DNA of 20,259 nt from Verrucomicrobiota bacterium (GTDB taxonomy: Bacteria > Verrucomicrobiota > Verrucomicrobiia > Opitutales > Opitutaceae): the NCBI GenBank assembly GCA_023386835.1, contig JAEWIY010000140.1, forward strand, positions 1 to 20,259. Direction: 5' to 3'. The first letter of the stretch is position 1, and the number at the start of each line of letters is the position of its first letter. The notes below the pieces were generated by a model. The model saw only the letters and a list, made by a program, of their open reading frames with translations, did not search any database and had not been told where the DNA came from. This document shows positions 8,614 to 16,455 of the stretch, piece after piece. Made by a program: the position numbers and the translations under genes.

Positions 8614-10721
8614 AACGATCCGCTCGCCGTGTCGGGCCGCGCCCGCCGACGCGGCGGCTGTTTCCGCTGGTCGCGATCGTGGTCGCTGCGTGCACCACGC
8701 CGGCAAGGGCGGAGTATCGCATCGGTCAGGTGGAAGCGCCGGAGCCGCTGGTGCATCAGGATCCGGCGGCGTTCGAGGTTCATTCAGGCCATCCGAGACT
8801 CTACTTTCGCGACACGGATCTGCCCGTGTTGCGAGAGCGGATCACCGGCGAATTCGCGCCGGAGTGGACGCAGATGCTCGCGTATCTCGAGCAGAAGGTG
8901 TTCGCCGAACCGCCGGAGAAATTTGCGCAGGGCAATTACCTGAAAGGCTGGCAGCCACCGCGCAATGCCGTCTTCGCGGCCGTCCTGACTGGGGACCCCG
9001 AAAAGCTGGACTGGGCCAAGGCGTGGGCGCGCGCGCTGCTCGAGAGCCCGCCGGCGAAGAATGATTCGGAGTTGCGCGGGCTGCTCCAGTGTCTGGGCAT
9101 CGCCTACGACTGGCTCTACCCGCACCTGTCCACCGTCGAACGGCAAATGCTGCAGGAAGGTCTGCTGCGCCAGATCGAGCGGTGTTGGTACTTCGCGGAG
9201 AAGACGACCAACTACATCGGTGGACATTCGCGCTGGGGCAACATGACCTTGGCGGTTGGGCTGCTCGCCCTCGTCACCGAACGGCCGGAGCTGCGGGAGC
9301 GGCTCCTCGTCGTCCGTGACCATTGGATCAACGGCTTCTTTCCCGCCCAGGGCTGGATCGCGTCGGAAGGCGGTTACCACATGGGCTGGGCCTACAGTTT
9401 GGCGTACCTGTCGGGCGACATCCACGCGATCTGGTCGAGCGCCACCAACGAGACGGTGTTCTTTCCGTGGCAGGCGAAGCTGCCTCTTTTCTGGCACTAC
9501 GGCCGGCAGGGCGACGGGTTGTATCCAAATAAAGGGGACGCGTACACCGTCCGGGCCGACCTCAACGCATCACGGACGCTGCTGCTGATCGCCGCGGGTG
9601 TGTTAAAGGATCCGTCTGCTGCCGCCATGATCCGGCCCGCGGCCGACCGATTTGTGGACATCCTGTACGGCGACAAACAAGTGACTCCGCGGCCACCGGA
9701 TGATGCGCAGCACCCACTCCCGCTGAGCCGTCACTTCGGTCCGGCGGGCATCGTCGTCGCCCGCGACCAGTGGGGGCCCGGCACCACGCACCTGCAGTTC
9801 CAGTCCACGCCCTTCTATTCGTCGAATCACAATCACCTCGAGCAAAACGCCTTCACCCTGCATTACCGCGGCGGACTCGCGATTGACTCCGGGTTGTACG
9901 ACGAATTCGGCGAACGTGGCGGAGCCTACGCCGGGCTGCACTGGAGGAACTACTTCCAGCGCACGATCGCCCACAACGCGATCGTGGTGTTCGATCCCGC
10001 GCAGGAGTACACGTTCTACGAGCGGCCGATCTCCAACGACGGGGGGCAGATCTTCCGGCCCGAACCGTCGACGCTCGCGGATCTTCAGCCTGGCGGGATG
10101 GCGCAGCTCGGCGGGATCACCGGTTACCGCGACACCCCGGAGTACACTTACATGGCCGGCGACGCGACGGCGGCGTACGATCCGGCCCGGGTCCGGCTGG
10201 CGCAGCGTGAGCTCGTGTATTTGAGGGACACGTCGCATCCGCATCCCGTGGTGGTCGTGTACGACCGCGTCGAAAGCACCAACCCGTCCTTCACGAAACG
10301 TTTCCTGCTGCACACGGTGCACGCGCCGCGGCTCGAAGGCCGAACCCTGGTGGCGGAGAACGCGGGTGGACGCCTGACCAGCGTGACCTTGCTGCCCGGC
10401 GACGCGCGGTGGGAGTTGATTGGCGGCCCGGGCAGGGAGGCGTGGGTCGATGGACAGGACCACGGGTGGGATCCCACCAGCAAGAAGATCGGCACGATTG
10501 AAACAGGTGCCTGGCGCCTCGAGGTGAGCCCCGGGCGTCCCGCGCTGCGGGACTCCTTTCTGCACGTGCTGTTTGTGGATGATGCCGATGCCCCGGCGGT
10601 CTCTGCGGAAGCCGCGCAATTGATTGGAACCGACTCCGGCGCCGGTGTGCGCGTTGCCGGGTGGGAGATCGTCTTTTCCCACGAGGGCGGCGTGGAGCCG
10701 GTCATTCGCCGGGCCAGGTAA
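8559..10721 (+). CDS. heparinase II/III-like polysaccharide lyase, exported
   Basis: This 720-residue protein begins inside the receptor gene. ATGs at 8559 and 8583 are the only ATG starts before the signal peptide, so translation is probably coupled to the receptor. An Arg-rich n-region (19-33) and a hydrophobic core end in V42-A-A-C45, a plausible lipobox; signal peptidase I cleavage after PARA is the alternative. An alpha-helical barrel (about 75-380) contains IGGHSRWGN with H223 and ASEGGYHMGW with Y273. The beta-sandwich domain (about 390-700) opens with SSNHNHLEQNAFTLHYRGGLAIDSGLYD (H424, H426) and continues to QRTIAHNAIVVFDP (H472). The spacing of His, Tyr and His matches the heparinase II catalytic set (His202/Tyr257/His406), so beta-elimination of a uronic-acid polymer is likely. 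PL12, PL15, PL17 and PL21 cannot be separated by eye, so the substrate is open. Confidence 0.85.
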   Translation: MDHPRAAEMDVEQYLQVLKRSARRVGPRPPTRRLFPLVAIVVAACTTPARAEYRIGQVEAPEPLVHQDPAAFEVHSGHPRLYFRDTDLPVLRERITGEFAPEWTQMLAYLEQKVFAEPPEKFAQGNYLKGWQPPRNAVFAAVLTGDPEKLDWAKAWARALLESPPAKNDSELRGLLQCLGIAYDWLYPHLSTVERQMLQEGLLRQIERCWYFAEKTTNYIGGHSRWGNMTLAVGLLALVTERPELRERLLVVRDHWINGFFPAQGWIASEGGYHMGWAYSLAYLSGDIHAIWSSATNETVFFPWQAKLPLFWHYGRQGDGLYPNKGDAYTVRADLNASRTLLLIAAGVLKDPSAAAMIRPAADRFVDILYGDKQVTPRPPDDAQHPLPLSRHFGPAGIVVARDQWGPGTTHLQFQSTPFYSSNHNHLEQNAFTLHYRGGLAIDSGLYDEFGERGGAYAGLHWRNYFQRTIAHNAIVVFDPAQEYTFYERPISNDGGQIFRPEPSTLADLQPGGMAQLGGITGYRDTPEYTYMAGDATAAYDPARVRLAQRELVYLRDTSHPHPVVVVYDRVESTNPSFTKRFLLHTVHAPRLEGRTLVAENAGGRLTSVTLLPGDARWELIGGPGREAWVDGQDHGWDPTSKKIGTIETGAWRLEVSPGRPALRDSFLHVLFVDDADAPAVSAEAAQLIGTDSGAGVRVAGWEIVFSHEGGVEPVIRRAR

Positions 10722-10813
10722 CCGGCGTATCCAAACGCTCCTGACGTGTCCGTTTTTCTGCCGGGCGCCGATCCCTGCGGCCGCAGCCTGGACCAGGTTG
10801 GTCCTCGCTTCGC
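10722..10813. other. palindrome-rich gap between convergent genes
   Basis: These 92 bases between the ends of the lyase and AraC genes hold a perfect 12-bp palindrome (CTGCGGCCGCAG, 10775-10786), then CCTGG/CCAGG (10787-10797) and GACCA/TGGTC (10791-10803). Convergent stops make this a natural place for a two-way terminator, but no T tract follows any of the stems. Confidence 0.35.
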
Positions 10814-11638
10814 TCAGCGACCTTCCGCAGCCCGGCGCGGGCTGTGGCCGAACTTTACGCGGTAAGCGCGAGTGAGCGTGTTGGCGCTGAGGAAACCGCT
10901 GGCGAGGGCGACTTCTTCCACCGTGAGTTTGGTGGCCTTGAGCATCGCCTCCGCGTGATTGAGCCGCAATCGGCGCAAGAGCGCACCCGGCGGCTCATGG
11001 AACCGCTCGCCGAAGCGGCGAATAAAATGTTCCCGGCTCACGCCGCATTTTTGGGCGATCACCTTCAGGTTCAGCGGGGAACGAAAGTGACTCCGGATGA
11101 GGTGGTATCCGTACTCGATCGGATCGCTCGTGTGCGTTTCGTTCACCTGCTCGCGATAGATCGCCAGCAGGAGCCGGTAGATCAGCTCCGCCTCATGAAA
11201 ACGGTCGTTGAACGAGCGTTGTTTGTACCGGGAGAAAATCTCGTTGAAGAGCGCGTCGGAGGCGAGTCCGTCGGGCATCGGCAGAACGGAGCCAAACTCC
11301 TCGCGCAACTGGCGGAAGAGCGGAGCCACGCTCGGCACCGCGGTGAGGGAGAGGAACCGCAGGCGATACGGGGCGCCATTCAGTTCGGGCGGATAACCGT
11401 ACACGCTTGGTTCGTTCAGCGTGAACAGCATCACGTGTCCTGTCTCCACGAGTTGCCGACCCTGCGCGTTTTCGAAGAACCCGCGGCCGCGCACGGTGCG
11501 TTGCACGATCAGGTGATCCATCCCGCCGCGCTTGCGATTGTCCAACCGGTACTCCGGCGACGTATGCTCTTCCTCACCGGCAAAGTGTAAGGCGGCGAAC
11601 GCGTCGTTGGGCATCGCTTTCACAGTCGGCGAACACAT
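10814..11638 (-). CDS. AraC family transcriptional regulator
   Basis: A 274-residue protein with a cupin-like sensor half (about 15-120, including GRQLVETGHVMLFTLNEP, the usual sugar-binding jelly-roll pattern) and a C-terminal double helix-turn-helix. The first HTH is near 189-210 (LNLKVIAQKCGVSREHFIRRFGERF) and the second near 238-262 (LTVEEVALASGFLSANTLTRAYRVKFGHSP), both with family-typical residues. Length is normal. It is convergent with the lyase gene and is the only complete regulator in the window, so it is the best candidate to control the carbohydrate genes. An ATG at codon 9 is a possible alternative start, and neither start has a strong Shine-Dalgarno. Confidence 0.9.
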   Translation of the reverse strand: MCSPTVKAMPNDAFAALHFAGEEEHTSPEYRLDNRKRGGMDHLIVQRTVRGRGFFENAQGRQLVETGHVMLFTLNEPSVYGYPPELNGAPYRLRFLSLTAVPSVAPLFRQLREEFGSVLPMPDGLASDALFNEIFSRYKQRSFNDRFHEAELIYRLLLAIYREQVNETHTSDPIEYGYHLIRSHFRSPLNLKVIAQKCGVSREHFIRRFGERFHEPPGALLRRLRLNHAEAMLKATKLTVEEVALASGFLSANTLTRAYRVKFGHSPRRAAEGR

Positions 11639-11769
11639 CGAGGATTCAAGCCCGCAGCATCAACGACCACGGCGCCGCGACACGGCACGGCTCGGCGCTC
11701 GTTGAACGACTCCGCCGCTCCCATTGCTGGCGGATGAACAAAAGGCCGCGCGACCAGTGCTCCGGTAGA

Positions 11770-11792
11770 GGGTCAGGTCTCAGACGTGACCC
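11770..11792. repeat. REP-like hairpin (GGTCAGGTCTC type)
   Basis: GGGTCA (11770-11775) pairs with TGACCC (11787-11792) around an 11-base loop that begins GGTCTCA. This resembles the GGGTCAGGTCTC hairpins often associated with REP-associated tyrosine transposases in many bacteria; that link is from memory and not verified. It lies directly before the truncated AraC remnant. No transposase gene is present. Confidence 0.4.
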
Positions 11793-11807
11793 CTTGGATC
11801 GGCCTAG

Positions 11808-12077
11808 TCGGAATCGCGGCTGAGTCATTTGTTCAAGACGCAGGTGGGCGAATCCCTGCAACAGTACAGCGAGCGGCTGCGACTGGAGGCTGCGCGGCAT
11901 TTGTTGCGCGAAACCGATCTGGCCGTCGGCGAGGTGGCCGCGGAACTCGGGTATTCGGATCCGCTGTATTTTTCGCGCCTGTTTCGAAAACTCTGGGGCG
12001 GCGCACCCGTTGACGACGCCATCGGACGCGATCTCCTCAGATCGACCCGCGGCGCGTCAGACCACTATGATTTCTGA
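11808..12077 (+). pseudogene. truncated AraC-family regulator, C-terminal DNA-binding remnant
   Basis: After an in-frame stop at 11805-11807 the frame reads SESRLSHLFKTQVGESLQQY, then RLRLEAARHLLRETDLAVGEVAAELGYSDPLYFSRLFRKLWG. This is the end of the first HTH and the whole second HTH of an AraC protein. The sensor half and most of the first HTH are missing. The tail (GGAPVDDAIGRDLL...) departs from the usual FG.SP ending, so the 3' end is degraded or fused too. A TTG at 11829 could start an 82-residue peptide, but a working regulator is unlikely. The frame overlaps the convergent methyltransferase gene by 13 bases. It is not simply a copy of the neighbouring AraC gene, since the residues differ. 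Confidence 0.75.
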
Positions 12078-12634
12078 TGCAGTGTAATACCAAAATGCCA
12101 CGGCGGAAGAAGCTGGCTTGGCTCCGCCTGTAGCCCGACAGCTCCTCCCCAACTCGCGATCTGTTCGGCCCGTGGCCGGATTGCGAGAGCAGGACCGCGA
12201 GGCGTCGGCACATCCGATCGCCAATGAATCGCAAACACCCGTCCGCCAGTGCGCGCAAGTTCGCCAGCGGAGCGAAGCATTTTTACCGGGTCTTCGGCAT
12301 GAAGGATATTGAAGAGAAAGACTGCATCCATGCTCTTCCTGGGCAGGCCACACCCGTCCGTGATCACGTCGCGCACTGCCAATCGAAGGTTCTGAATTCC
12401 TGCGAGCTTAGCTCGCGCCTGTGTCAGGTGGACCATCTCTGATTCAACATCAAACGAATGTAGTGTGCCGCCGATGCGTTGAGCGATCGGCAGAGTGAAG
12501 GTGCCGTAACCACAACCAACTTCCACCGCGTCACCGATCTGTTGGTCGATTTTCAATCGTTCCAGTATCCCCGTGATGTCAAAAAGGCTTTCCCAGTAGC
12601 TCTGTTCTGGCATCCCGCTGTCACGCACTTTCAT
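12065..12634 (-). CDS. class I SAM-dependent methyltransferase
   Basis: A 189-residue protein with methyltransferase motif I at 37-46 (VEVGCGYGTF), an acidic residue after strand 2 (D62 in HSFDVESEMV) for the SAM ribose, MDAVFLFNILHAED as motif IV/post-I, and GGRVFAIHWRSD as the strand-5 region. This is a methyltransferase-11/25-like fold. It is rather short and has no clear substrate domain, so the substrate is unknown. Base composition is visibly less GC-rich than in the flanking genes, and the leader is A-rich (a run of seven T on the plus strand, about 12644-12650). With the AraC remnant next door this points to acquired DNA. It has no evident functional link to the carbohydrate genes. 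Confidence 0.82.
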   Translation of the reverse strand: MKVRDSGMPEQSYWESLFDITGILERLKIDQQIGDAVEVGCGYGTFTLPIAQRIGGTLHSFDVESEMVHLTQARAKLAGIQNLRLAVRDVITDGCGLPRKSMDAVFLFNILHAEDPVKMLRSAGELARTGGRVFAIHWRSDVPTPRGPALAIRPRAEQIASWGGAVGLQAEPSQLLPPWHFGITLHQKS

Positions 12635-12925
12635 CTACGCTTATTTTTTTGAATCGGGCTCCATGCGCAATAGCAGGGCTCGGCAGAGGGGCAGGCATCA
12701 TAAGTCGTATTCGGTCCTCTGGCGCGACTCATTCAGAAGCTGACGTCTGGACTGATCCATTTGAGCCAGCGCGCGTTAGCGCGGTTCGCGGGGACGGTGA
12801 TCTTCCGATGCCCGTAGTGAGAAACGGGATGTGGATGCGGGGCGGGGAAGAGGGCTCAACGATTCCCGAGAAATATGTTATGAGAGCCGACGAGCTTGGG
12901 TCGACCCATCTAGGTCGGCGTCCCC
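12635..12925. other. gap between methyltransferase and permease genes
   Basis: About 290 bases. The left half should hold the methyltransferase promoter, but no box is clear. A plus-strand open frame (12649-12951) runs through it; its translation is Arg/Pro-rich without domain features and I do not call it. The right end holds the stem structure at 12886-12919. Confidence 0.35.
12886..12919 (-). terminator. hairpin after the ABC permease operon
   Basis: GCCGAC (12886-12891) pairs with GTCGGC (12914-12919), and inside lies a perfect 10-bp palindrome, GGGTCGACCC (12898-12907). On the minus strand this begins 7 bases past the last permease stop and is followed by a T-containing but broken stretch (TCTCATAACATATTTC). 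It is a plausible weak terminator of the GH31-ABC operon. Confidence 0.4.
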
Positions 12926-13852
12926 TCAACCCTTCACCGCCCCGATGGTGAGGCCGGTCAGGAAGAAGCGCTGGCCGAAGAGGAAGATCACGATCTGCGG
13001 AATGAGCATCATCAGGGCCGCCGCCATCATCAGGTGCCACTCGGTGCCATACTGGCCCTGGAACGCCTGCAGTCCCAGCGGCAGCGTGCGCAGGGCGTCC
13101 TGATTCGTCACCACCAGCGGCCACATGAAGCTGCCCCAGGTGGCCATGAACGTGAAGATGGTCAGCGTCGCGAGACCCGGGACCGAAAGCGGAAGGATGA
13201 TGCGGGAGAAGGTCTGCCACGCGGAGCATCCGTCGATGGTCGCGGCTTCATCGAGCTCTAGCGGGAGCGTCAGGAAGAACTGGCGCAACATGAACGTGCC
13301 GTACGCGGTGAACATCCCGGGCGCGATCAACGCGAAATAGGAGTCCAGCCCGAGCAGCCGCCCGACCATCGGATCGTTCGCCGAGTCGCCGAGGTGTCGC
13401 AACGCGAGCCAGTCGACCCATGGGAAAATGTAGCCCAGCCACTCGGGCAGCATGCGGATCGTGATGAAGTTGGGGATCATCGTCACCGCGCCCGGCACCA
13501 TCATCGTGGCCAGGTACGCCAGGAACAGCGCGTCACGCCCGCGGAAGTTCAACCGCGCGAACGCAAAGGCAGCCAGGGCGCTGGTGAAGACTTTCGCCGC
13601 CGTGACCACGACTGCGACGAAGAGGCTGTTCACGTAGTAACGCCCGAACGGCACCACCTCCCAGACTTCCAGGAAGTTTTTCCAGTTCCAGGACCTGGGC
13701 CAGAGCATCGCGGTGAGGGACTCGCCGGTGCCGAGATTCAGATCCGCGCCGCCCAACGCAGTCCGAAGCATGAAGACCAGCGGCAGCAGCATGGTGGCCG
13801 CGATGAGAATGAGCGGAACGTGCCAGAGGAAGAGCCAGCGGGAGGGGCGCAT
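12926..13852 (-). CDS. carbohydrate ABC transporter permease (CUT1, MalG-like)
   Basis: This 308-residue inner-membrane protein has six hydrophobic spans, starting with residues 9-30. The EAA loop that contacts the ATPase is at about 201-221 (DEAATIDGCSAWQTFSRIILPL), followed by a FTFMATWGSFMWPLVV span and the typical QIVIFLFGQRFFLTGLTIGAVKG end. Between the PGAVTMIPNFITIR span and the LDSYFALIAPGM span there are about 33 extra residues (about 135-167, PEWLGYIFPWVDW...GDSANDPMVGRLLG), where most MalG homologues have a short loop. It starts 6 bases after the stop of the upstream permease gene, so the two are translationally linked. It forms the channel with that permease for a sugar delivered by the binding lipoprotein. 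Confidence 0.92.
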   Translation of the reverse strand: MRPSRWLFLWHVPLILIAATMLLPLVFMLRTALGGADLNLGTGESLTAMLWPRSWNWKNFLEVWEVVPFGRYYVNSLFVAVVVTAAKVFTSALAAFAFARLNFRGRDALFLAYLATMMVPGAVTMIPNFITIRMLPEWLGYIFPWVDWLALRHLGDSANDPMVGRLLGLDSYFALIAPGMFTAYGTFMLRQFFLTLPLELDEAATIDGCSAWQTFSRIILPLSVPGLATLTIFTFMATWGSFMWPLVVTNQDALRTLPLGLQAFQGQYGTEWHLMMAAALMMLIPQIVIFLFGQRFFLTGLTIGAVKG

Positions 13853-13858
13853 GGTCGT

Positions 13859-14833
13859 TCAGTGAAGTCCGCCGCCGCCCGTGCGACGCCAGTTGAAGAC
13901 GGTCACCACCAGCACGAGCAGAAAGATGATCCACGCGACCGCGGACGCGTAGCCCATTTCAAAAGCCACGTAGGCCCGTTCATAGATGTAGTAGCCCAGC
14001 GTGGTCGTGGCGCCAAACGGACCGCCATTCGTCATGATGTACGCGGCCTCGAATCCACCTTGAAACCCGCCGATCAGCCCGGTGGTGATGATGAAGAACG
14101 TCACCGGTCGAACCGCCGGCCAGGTCACCGCCCGAAACTTTTGCCACGCCCCGGCGCCGTCGATGGAGGCGGCCTCGTAGAGTTCAACCGGCACATTCGT
14201 CAGCGCCGCCAGGTACAGGATGAGATTGGCTCCACCAATCGCCGTCCAGGTGCTCATCAGGATCAGTGCGGGTTTGGCCCAATGGTAGTTGAGCAGCCAG
14301 TCGGGCCCGTCGATCCCGACCGTCGCCAGGATGCCATTGATCAACCCGAAGTCGGGATTGTACATCCAGCGCCAGAGATAAAAAATCGCGACCCCGGAGA
14401 CGAGGTGAGGCACGTAGTAGATCACTCGATACACGTGGGTGAACCGGAGTTTCTGGCTGAGGATCGAGGCCAGGAACAATGACCCGATGATGTTGATCGG
14501 CAGACCGAGGAGGAGAAACAGGGTGTTGCCGAGATACTTCCAGAAATCGGCGTCATTCGCCTGCCACCCGTCGACGGTCTGATGAAACCCGAGCAAGGTG
14601 GTGAAATTCTGCAGACCGATCCACCGGGGCGGCGTCAGCAGGTCCCAGGACGAGAAGCTGAGCAGCAGCGAGGCGGCCACGGGCCACGCGGTGAACAGGA
14701 CAAACCCAAGGAAGTTCGGCGCGAGGAACAACAACCCGGCGCGAAGTTGCCGCTGCTGGCTCATGTCGTCGGGGGCGCCACGCGCCCGGAAAGCGCCCCT
14801 GGATGGCCAGGCGTGGGCGTGCCGAAGCCGCAT
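13859..14833 (-). CDS. carbohydrate ABC transporter permease (CUT1, MalF-like)
   Basis: The protein has six membrane spans, the first being LLFLAPNFLGFVLFTAWPVAASLLLSF, and an EAA loop YEAASIDGAGAWQKFRAVTWPAVRP. FFIITTGLIGGFQGGFEAAYIMTNGGP follows, typical of this permease class. There are two possible starts. The ATG at 14833 has GGAAGG six bases upstream and sits 33 bases after the binding-protein stop, giving 324 residues. The ATG at 14764 (MSQQRQLRAGLL) gives the N-terminus usual for the family (301 residues) but lacks a Shine-Dalgarno and follows a stable hairpin (14772-14799). I keep the longer form on the ribosome-site evidence, but the extra 23 residues look non-conserved. No ATP-binding subunit is encoded nearby. 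Confidence 0.9.
   Translation of the reverse strand: MRLRHAHAWPSRGAFRARGAPDDMSQQRQLRAGLLFLAPNFLGFVLFTAWPVAASLLLSFSSWDLLTPPRWIGLQNFTTLLGFHQTVDGWQANDADFWKYLGNTLFLLLGLPINIIGSLFLASILSQKLRFTHVYRVIYYVPHLVSGVAIFYLWRWMYNPDFGLINGILATVGIDGPDWLLNYHWAKPALILMSTWTAIGGANLILYLAALTNVPVELYEAASIDGAGAWQKFRAVTWPAVRPVTFFIITTGLIGGFQGGFEAAYIMTNGGPFGATTTLGYYIYERAYVAFEMGYASAVAWIIFLLVLVVTVFNWRRTGGGGLH
14772..14799. repeat. inverted repeat just before the inner MalF-like start
   Basis: GGGGCGC (14772-14778) and GCGCCCC (14793-14799) form an exact 7-bp stem with a 14-base loop. If translation begins at 14764 this is an intercistronic hairpin between the binding-protein and permease cistrons, a place where such stems often tune the abundance of binding protein over permease. 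If translation begins at 14833 it lies inside the coding region. Confidence 0.35.
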
Positions 14834-14866
14834 CGTCCGCCTTCCGTGATGCGGCCGCGGGCCGGG

Positions 14867-16195
14867 CTATTCGGTTTCCGGGTCAACATTGCGATCAAGC
14901 CAGCGCTGCAGGTCGGTCTCCAGCAGGCTGACGATTTCGTGCACGGGTCGCTGCGGCTCGACTTCAACCGCCTGCTCGAGGCGGGTGGAAAGAATCTTCC
15001 GCACCGGGCGGGCACCGGGACGATAGATGAAAAATTCGGCGGCTCCTTCCTCCATCGCGTGGCCGAGGTGTCGCGTTGAGCCCTTCGGGGGAAGGTTGAG
15101 AAACTCCTCGCCGAAGACGAGCGACCGGTACGGCGGCACCGTCCGCCCGCCGCGCATCGCGATCCGGGCCGTGTCCGACGATCCATAAAAGCGGGCGAAC
15201 CGGCGGGCGGCCTCCGGATGTCGTGTATCCTTGGATACGGCGACGCCCGTGCCGTTGTGCAGCGGCTTGGACCCGGCCGGACCCGCGGGAAACGGGAGGA
15301 TGTCCCAGGTGAAGGTGGTGCGATCCAGAAAATTCGGCGTCTCCCAGCGTCCGCCGATAAACAGGGCGACAAGACCGTCCCGGAAAATCTGGTAGTTGCC
15401 GTGATCATTGCGAACGGACGGCGGAACCGCCCATGACGCCCGGTAGGTGCGACGGGAGAACTCGATGAAGTCCACGGTGGCCGGGGAGTTCACTTCGACC
15501 CGGGTCGGATGCTCGAGGTCATCGAAAACTTTCCCGCCAAAGGCCCAGAAGGGAGCGATGGTGTCCAGCATCTGGAGGGCATACTCGGTCGACGCATCGG
15601 GGTTGCCGGCCGCGCGCGAGAGTTTCGGCCCCAGCTCTTCAATCTGCGCCCACGTCAGGCCGTTCTCCGGATAGGGAATCCCCGCCGCCTTGAACGCATC
15701 CACGTTCGCATACGTGACGTAACCCGCGAAATTGATCGGCAGCGCATAGTACCGCCCATGGCGCGTGAACGCCCGCTGCACGAGCGGCATGTAGGGATCG
15801 CCGGCCTGAAGTTCGGTGGCCTCCGACGTCAGGTCGAGCAGCGCCCCCCGTGCGGCCCAGTCGTGATAATAGGTGAATTCCAGCATCATCACGTCCGGGG
15901 CGACGCGCCCCACGAACATCGCCTGCAATTTCTCCGCAAAACGACCAGCCGCGATCGGGAGCAGGTCGATCTGGATGTCCGGATTCGCCCGCTCGAAGGC
16001 CTCGACCAAGGCTTCCTCTCGTTTCAACTGCTCGAGCGAGCCGTAGACGGCGAAGGTCAACCGGGTCTGCCCGCCATCATCCGGCGGGACGCAGCCGGCG
16101 AACAGCAGGCCGCACAACACCATGATGAGTCCACGCAATGAGACCAGGCGTGCCGAACGGGGATCAGGAGGGTTTCCGGAGAGGGGCGGAGACAA
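14867..16195 (-). CDS. ABC sugar-binding lipoprotein (family 1 extracellular solute-binding protein)
   Basis: This 442-residue protein has a lipoprotein signal: arginines, a hydrophobic core and L-L-F-A-G-C35. The mature part starts with RLTFAVYGSLEQLKREEALVEAFERANPDIQIDLLPI and has VAPDVMMLEFTYYHDWAARGALLDLT and a later LFIGGRWETPNF, the standard bilobed family 1 binding-protein pattern. Lipid anchoring should hold it at the periplasmic face of the inner membrane, where it delivers sugar to the two permeases. The start is uncertain: TTG at 16195 (GGTGG upstream), TTG at 16138 (gives the neatest signal, MRGLIMVLCGLLFAGC) or ATG at 16123 (leaves no charged n-region). The gene lies between GH31 and the permeases in one orientation. 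A GTGATCG-containing motif lies 43 bases upstream of the 16195 start. Confidence 0.9.
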   Translation of the reverse strand: MSPPLSGNPPDPRSARLVSLRGLIMVLCGLLFAGCVPPDDGGQTRLTFAVYGSLEQLKREEALVEAFERANPDIQIDLLPIAAGRFAEKLQAMFVGRVAPDVMMLEFTYYHDWAARGALLDLTSEATELQAGDPYMPLVQRAFTRHGRYYALPINFAGYVTYANVDAFKAAGIPYPENGLTWAQIEELGPKLSRAAGNPDASTEYALQMLDTIAPFWAFGGKVFDDLEHPTRVEVNSPATVDFIEFSRRTYRASWAVPPSVRNDHGNYQIFRDGLVALFIGGRWETPNFLDRTTFTWDILPFPAGPAGSKPLHNGTGVAVSKDTRHPEAARRFARFYGSSDTARIAMRGGRTVPPYRSLVFGEEFLNLPPKGSTRHLGHAMEEGAAEFFIYRPGARPVRKILSTRLEQAVEVEPQRPVHEIVSLLETDLQRWLDRNVDPETE

Positions 16196-16455
16196 AACGA
16201 AGCCACCAGATGATGCGATCGACCCGCCGGGGGCAATGGACGATCACTGATTTTCGACCGTTCAAAAGGTGATGGCTTGGGCAGTGGAGGAGTAGGCCGA
16301 TGGAATCGGCATTTCACTGTGATTGAGGAGCAGTTTGAAAGAAGCGCCTCGGAGTTCGCGGCCTCACGCGTCCAGGAGGCGTCCGAAGCCGCGCACCCAT
16401 GGAGCTGAAACCCGTGGTGTGGACGTGAAGGTAGCCCGGACAACGCTCGCGTCGC
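16196..16455. promoter_or_regulatory. gap between GH31 and the binding-protein gene
   Basis: These 260 bases between two minus-strand genes are long enough for a separate promoter for the transporter. On the minus strand 16238-16248 reads AGTGATCGTCC, like the motif in the 18103-18348 region. A 6-bp dyad GCCGAT/ATCGGC with a 3-base loop lies at 16296-16310, inside outer arms CAGTG/CACTG (16282-16286, 16315-16319); it could be an operator or the end of the GH31 message. No gene is supported here. Confidence 0.4.

Noticed and set aside
9603..10682. 359-codon minus-strand frame opposite the lyase
   Set aside because: It is the shadow of a gene with catalytic motifs intact; no signal, fold or start context of its own.
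12649..12951. 100-codon plus-strand frame in the gap before the permeases
   Set aside because: Arg/Pro/Gly-rich, overlaps the permease 3' end and a likely terminator; no ribosome site or homology cue.
13394..14482. 362-codon plus-strand frame opposite the two permeases
   Set aside because: It is extremely rich in His, Arg, Asp and Gln, the typical reverse complement of membrane-protein codons, and the permeases are unmistakable.
4811..14820. Short similarity CGCCCACGCC at 4808 and, reversed, near 14809
   Set aside because: Only about 10 bases of GC-rich, self-complementary sequence; easily expected by chance.
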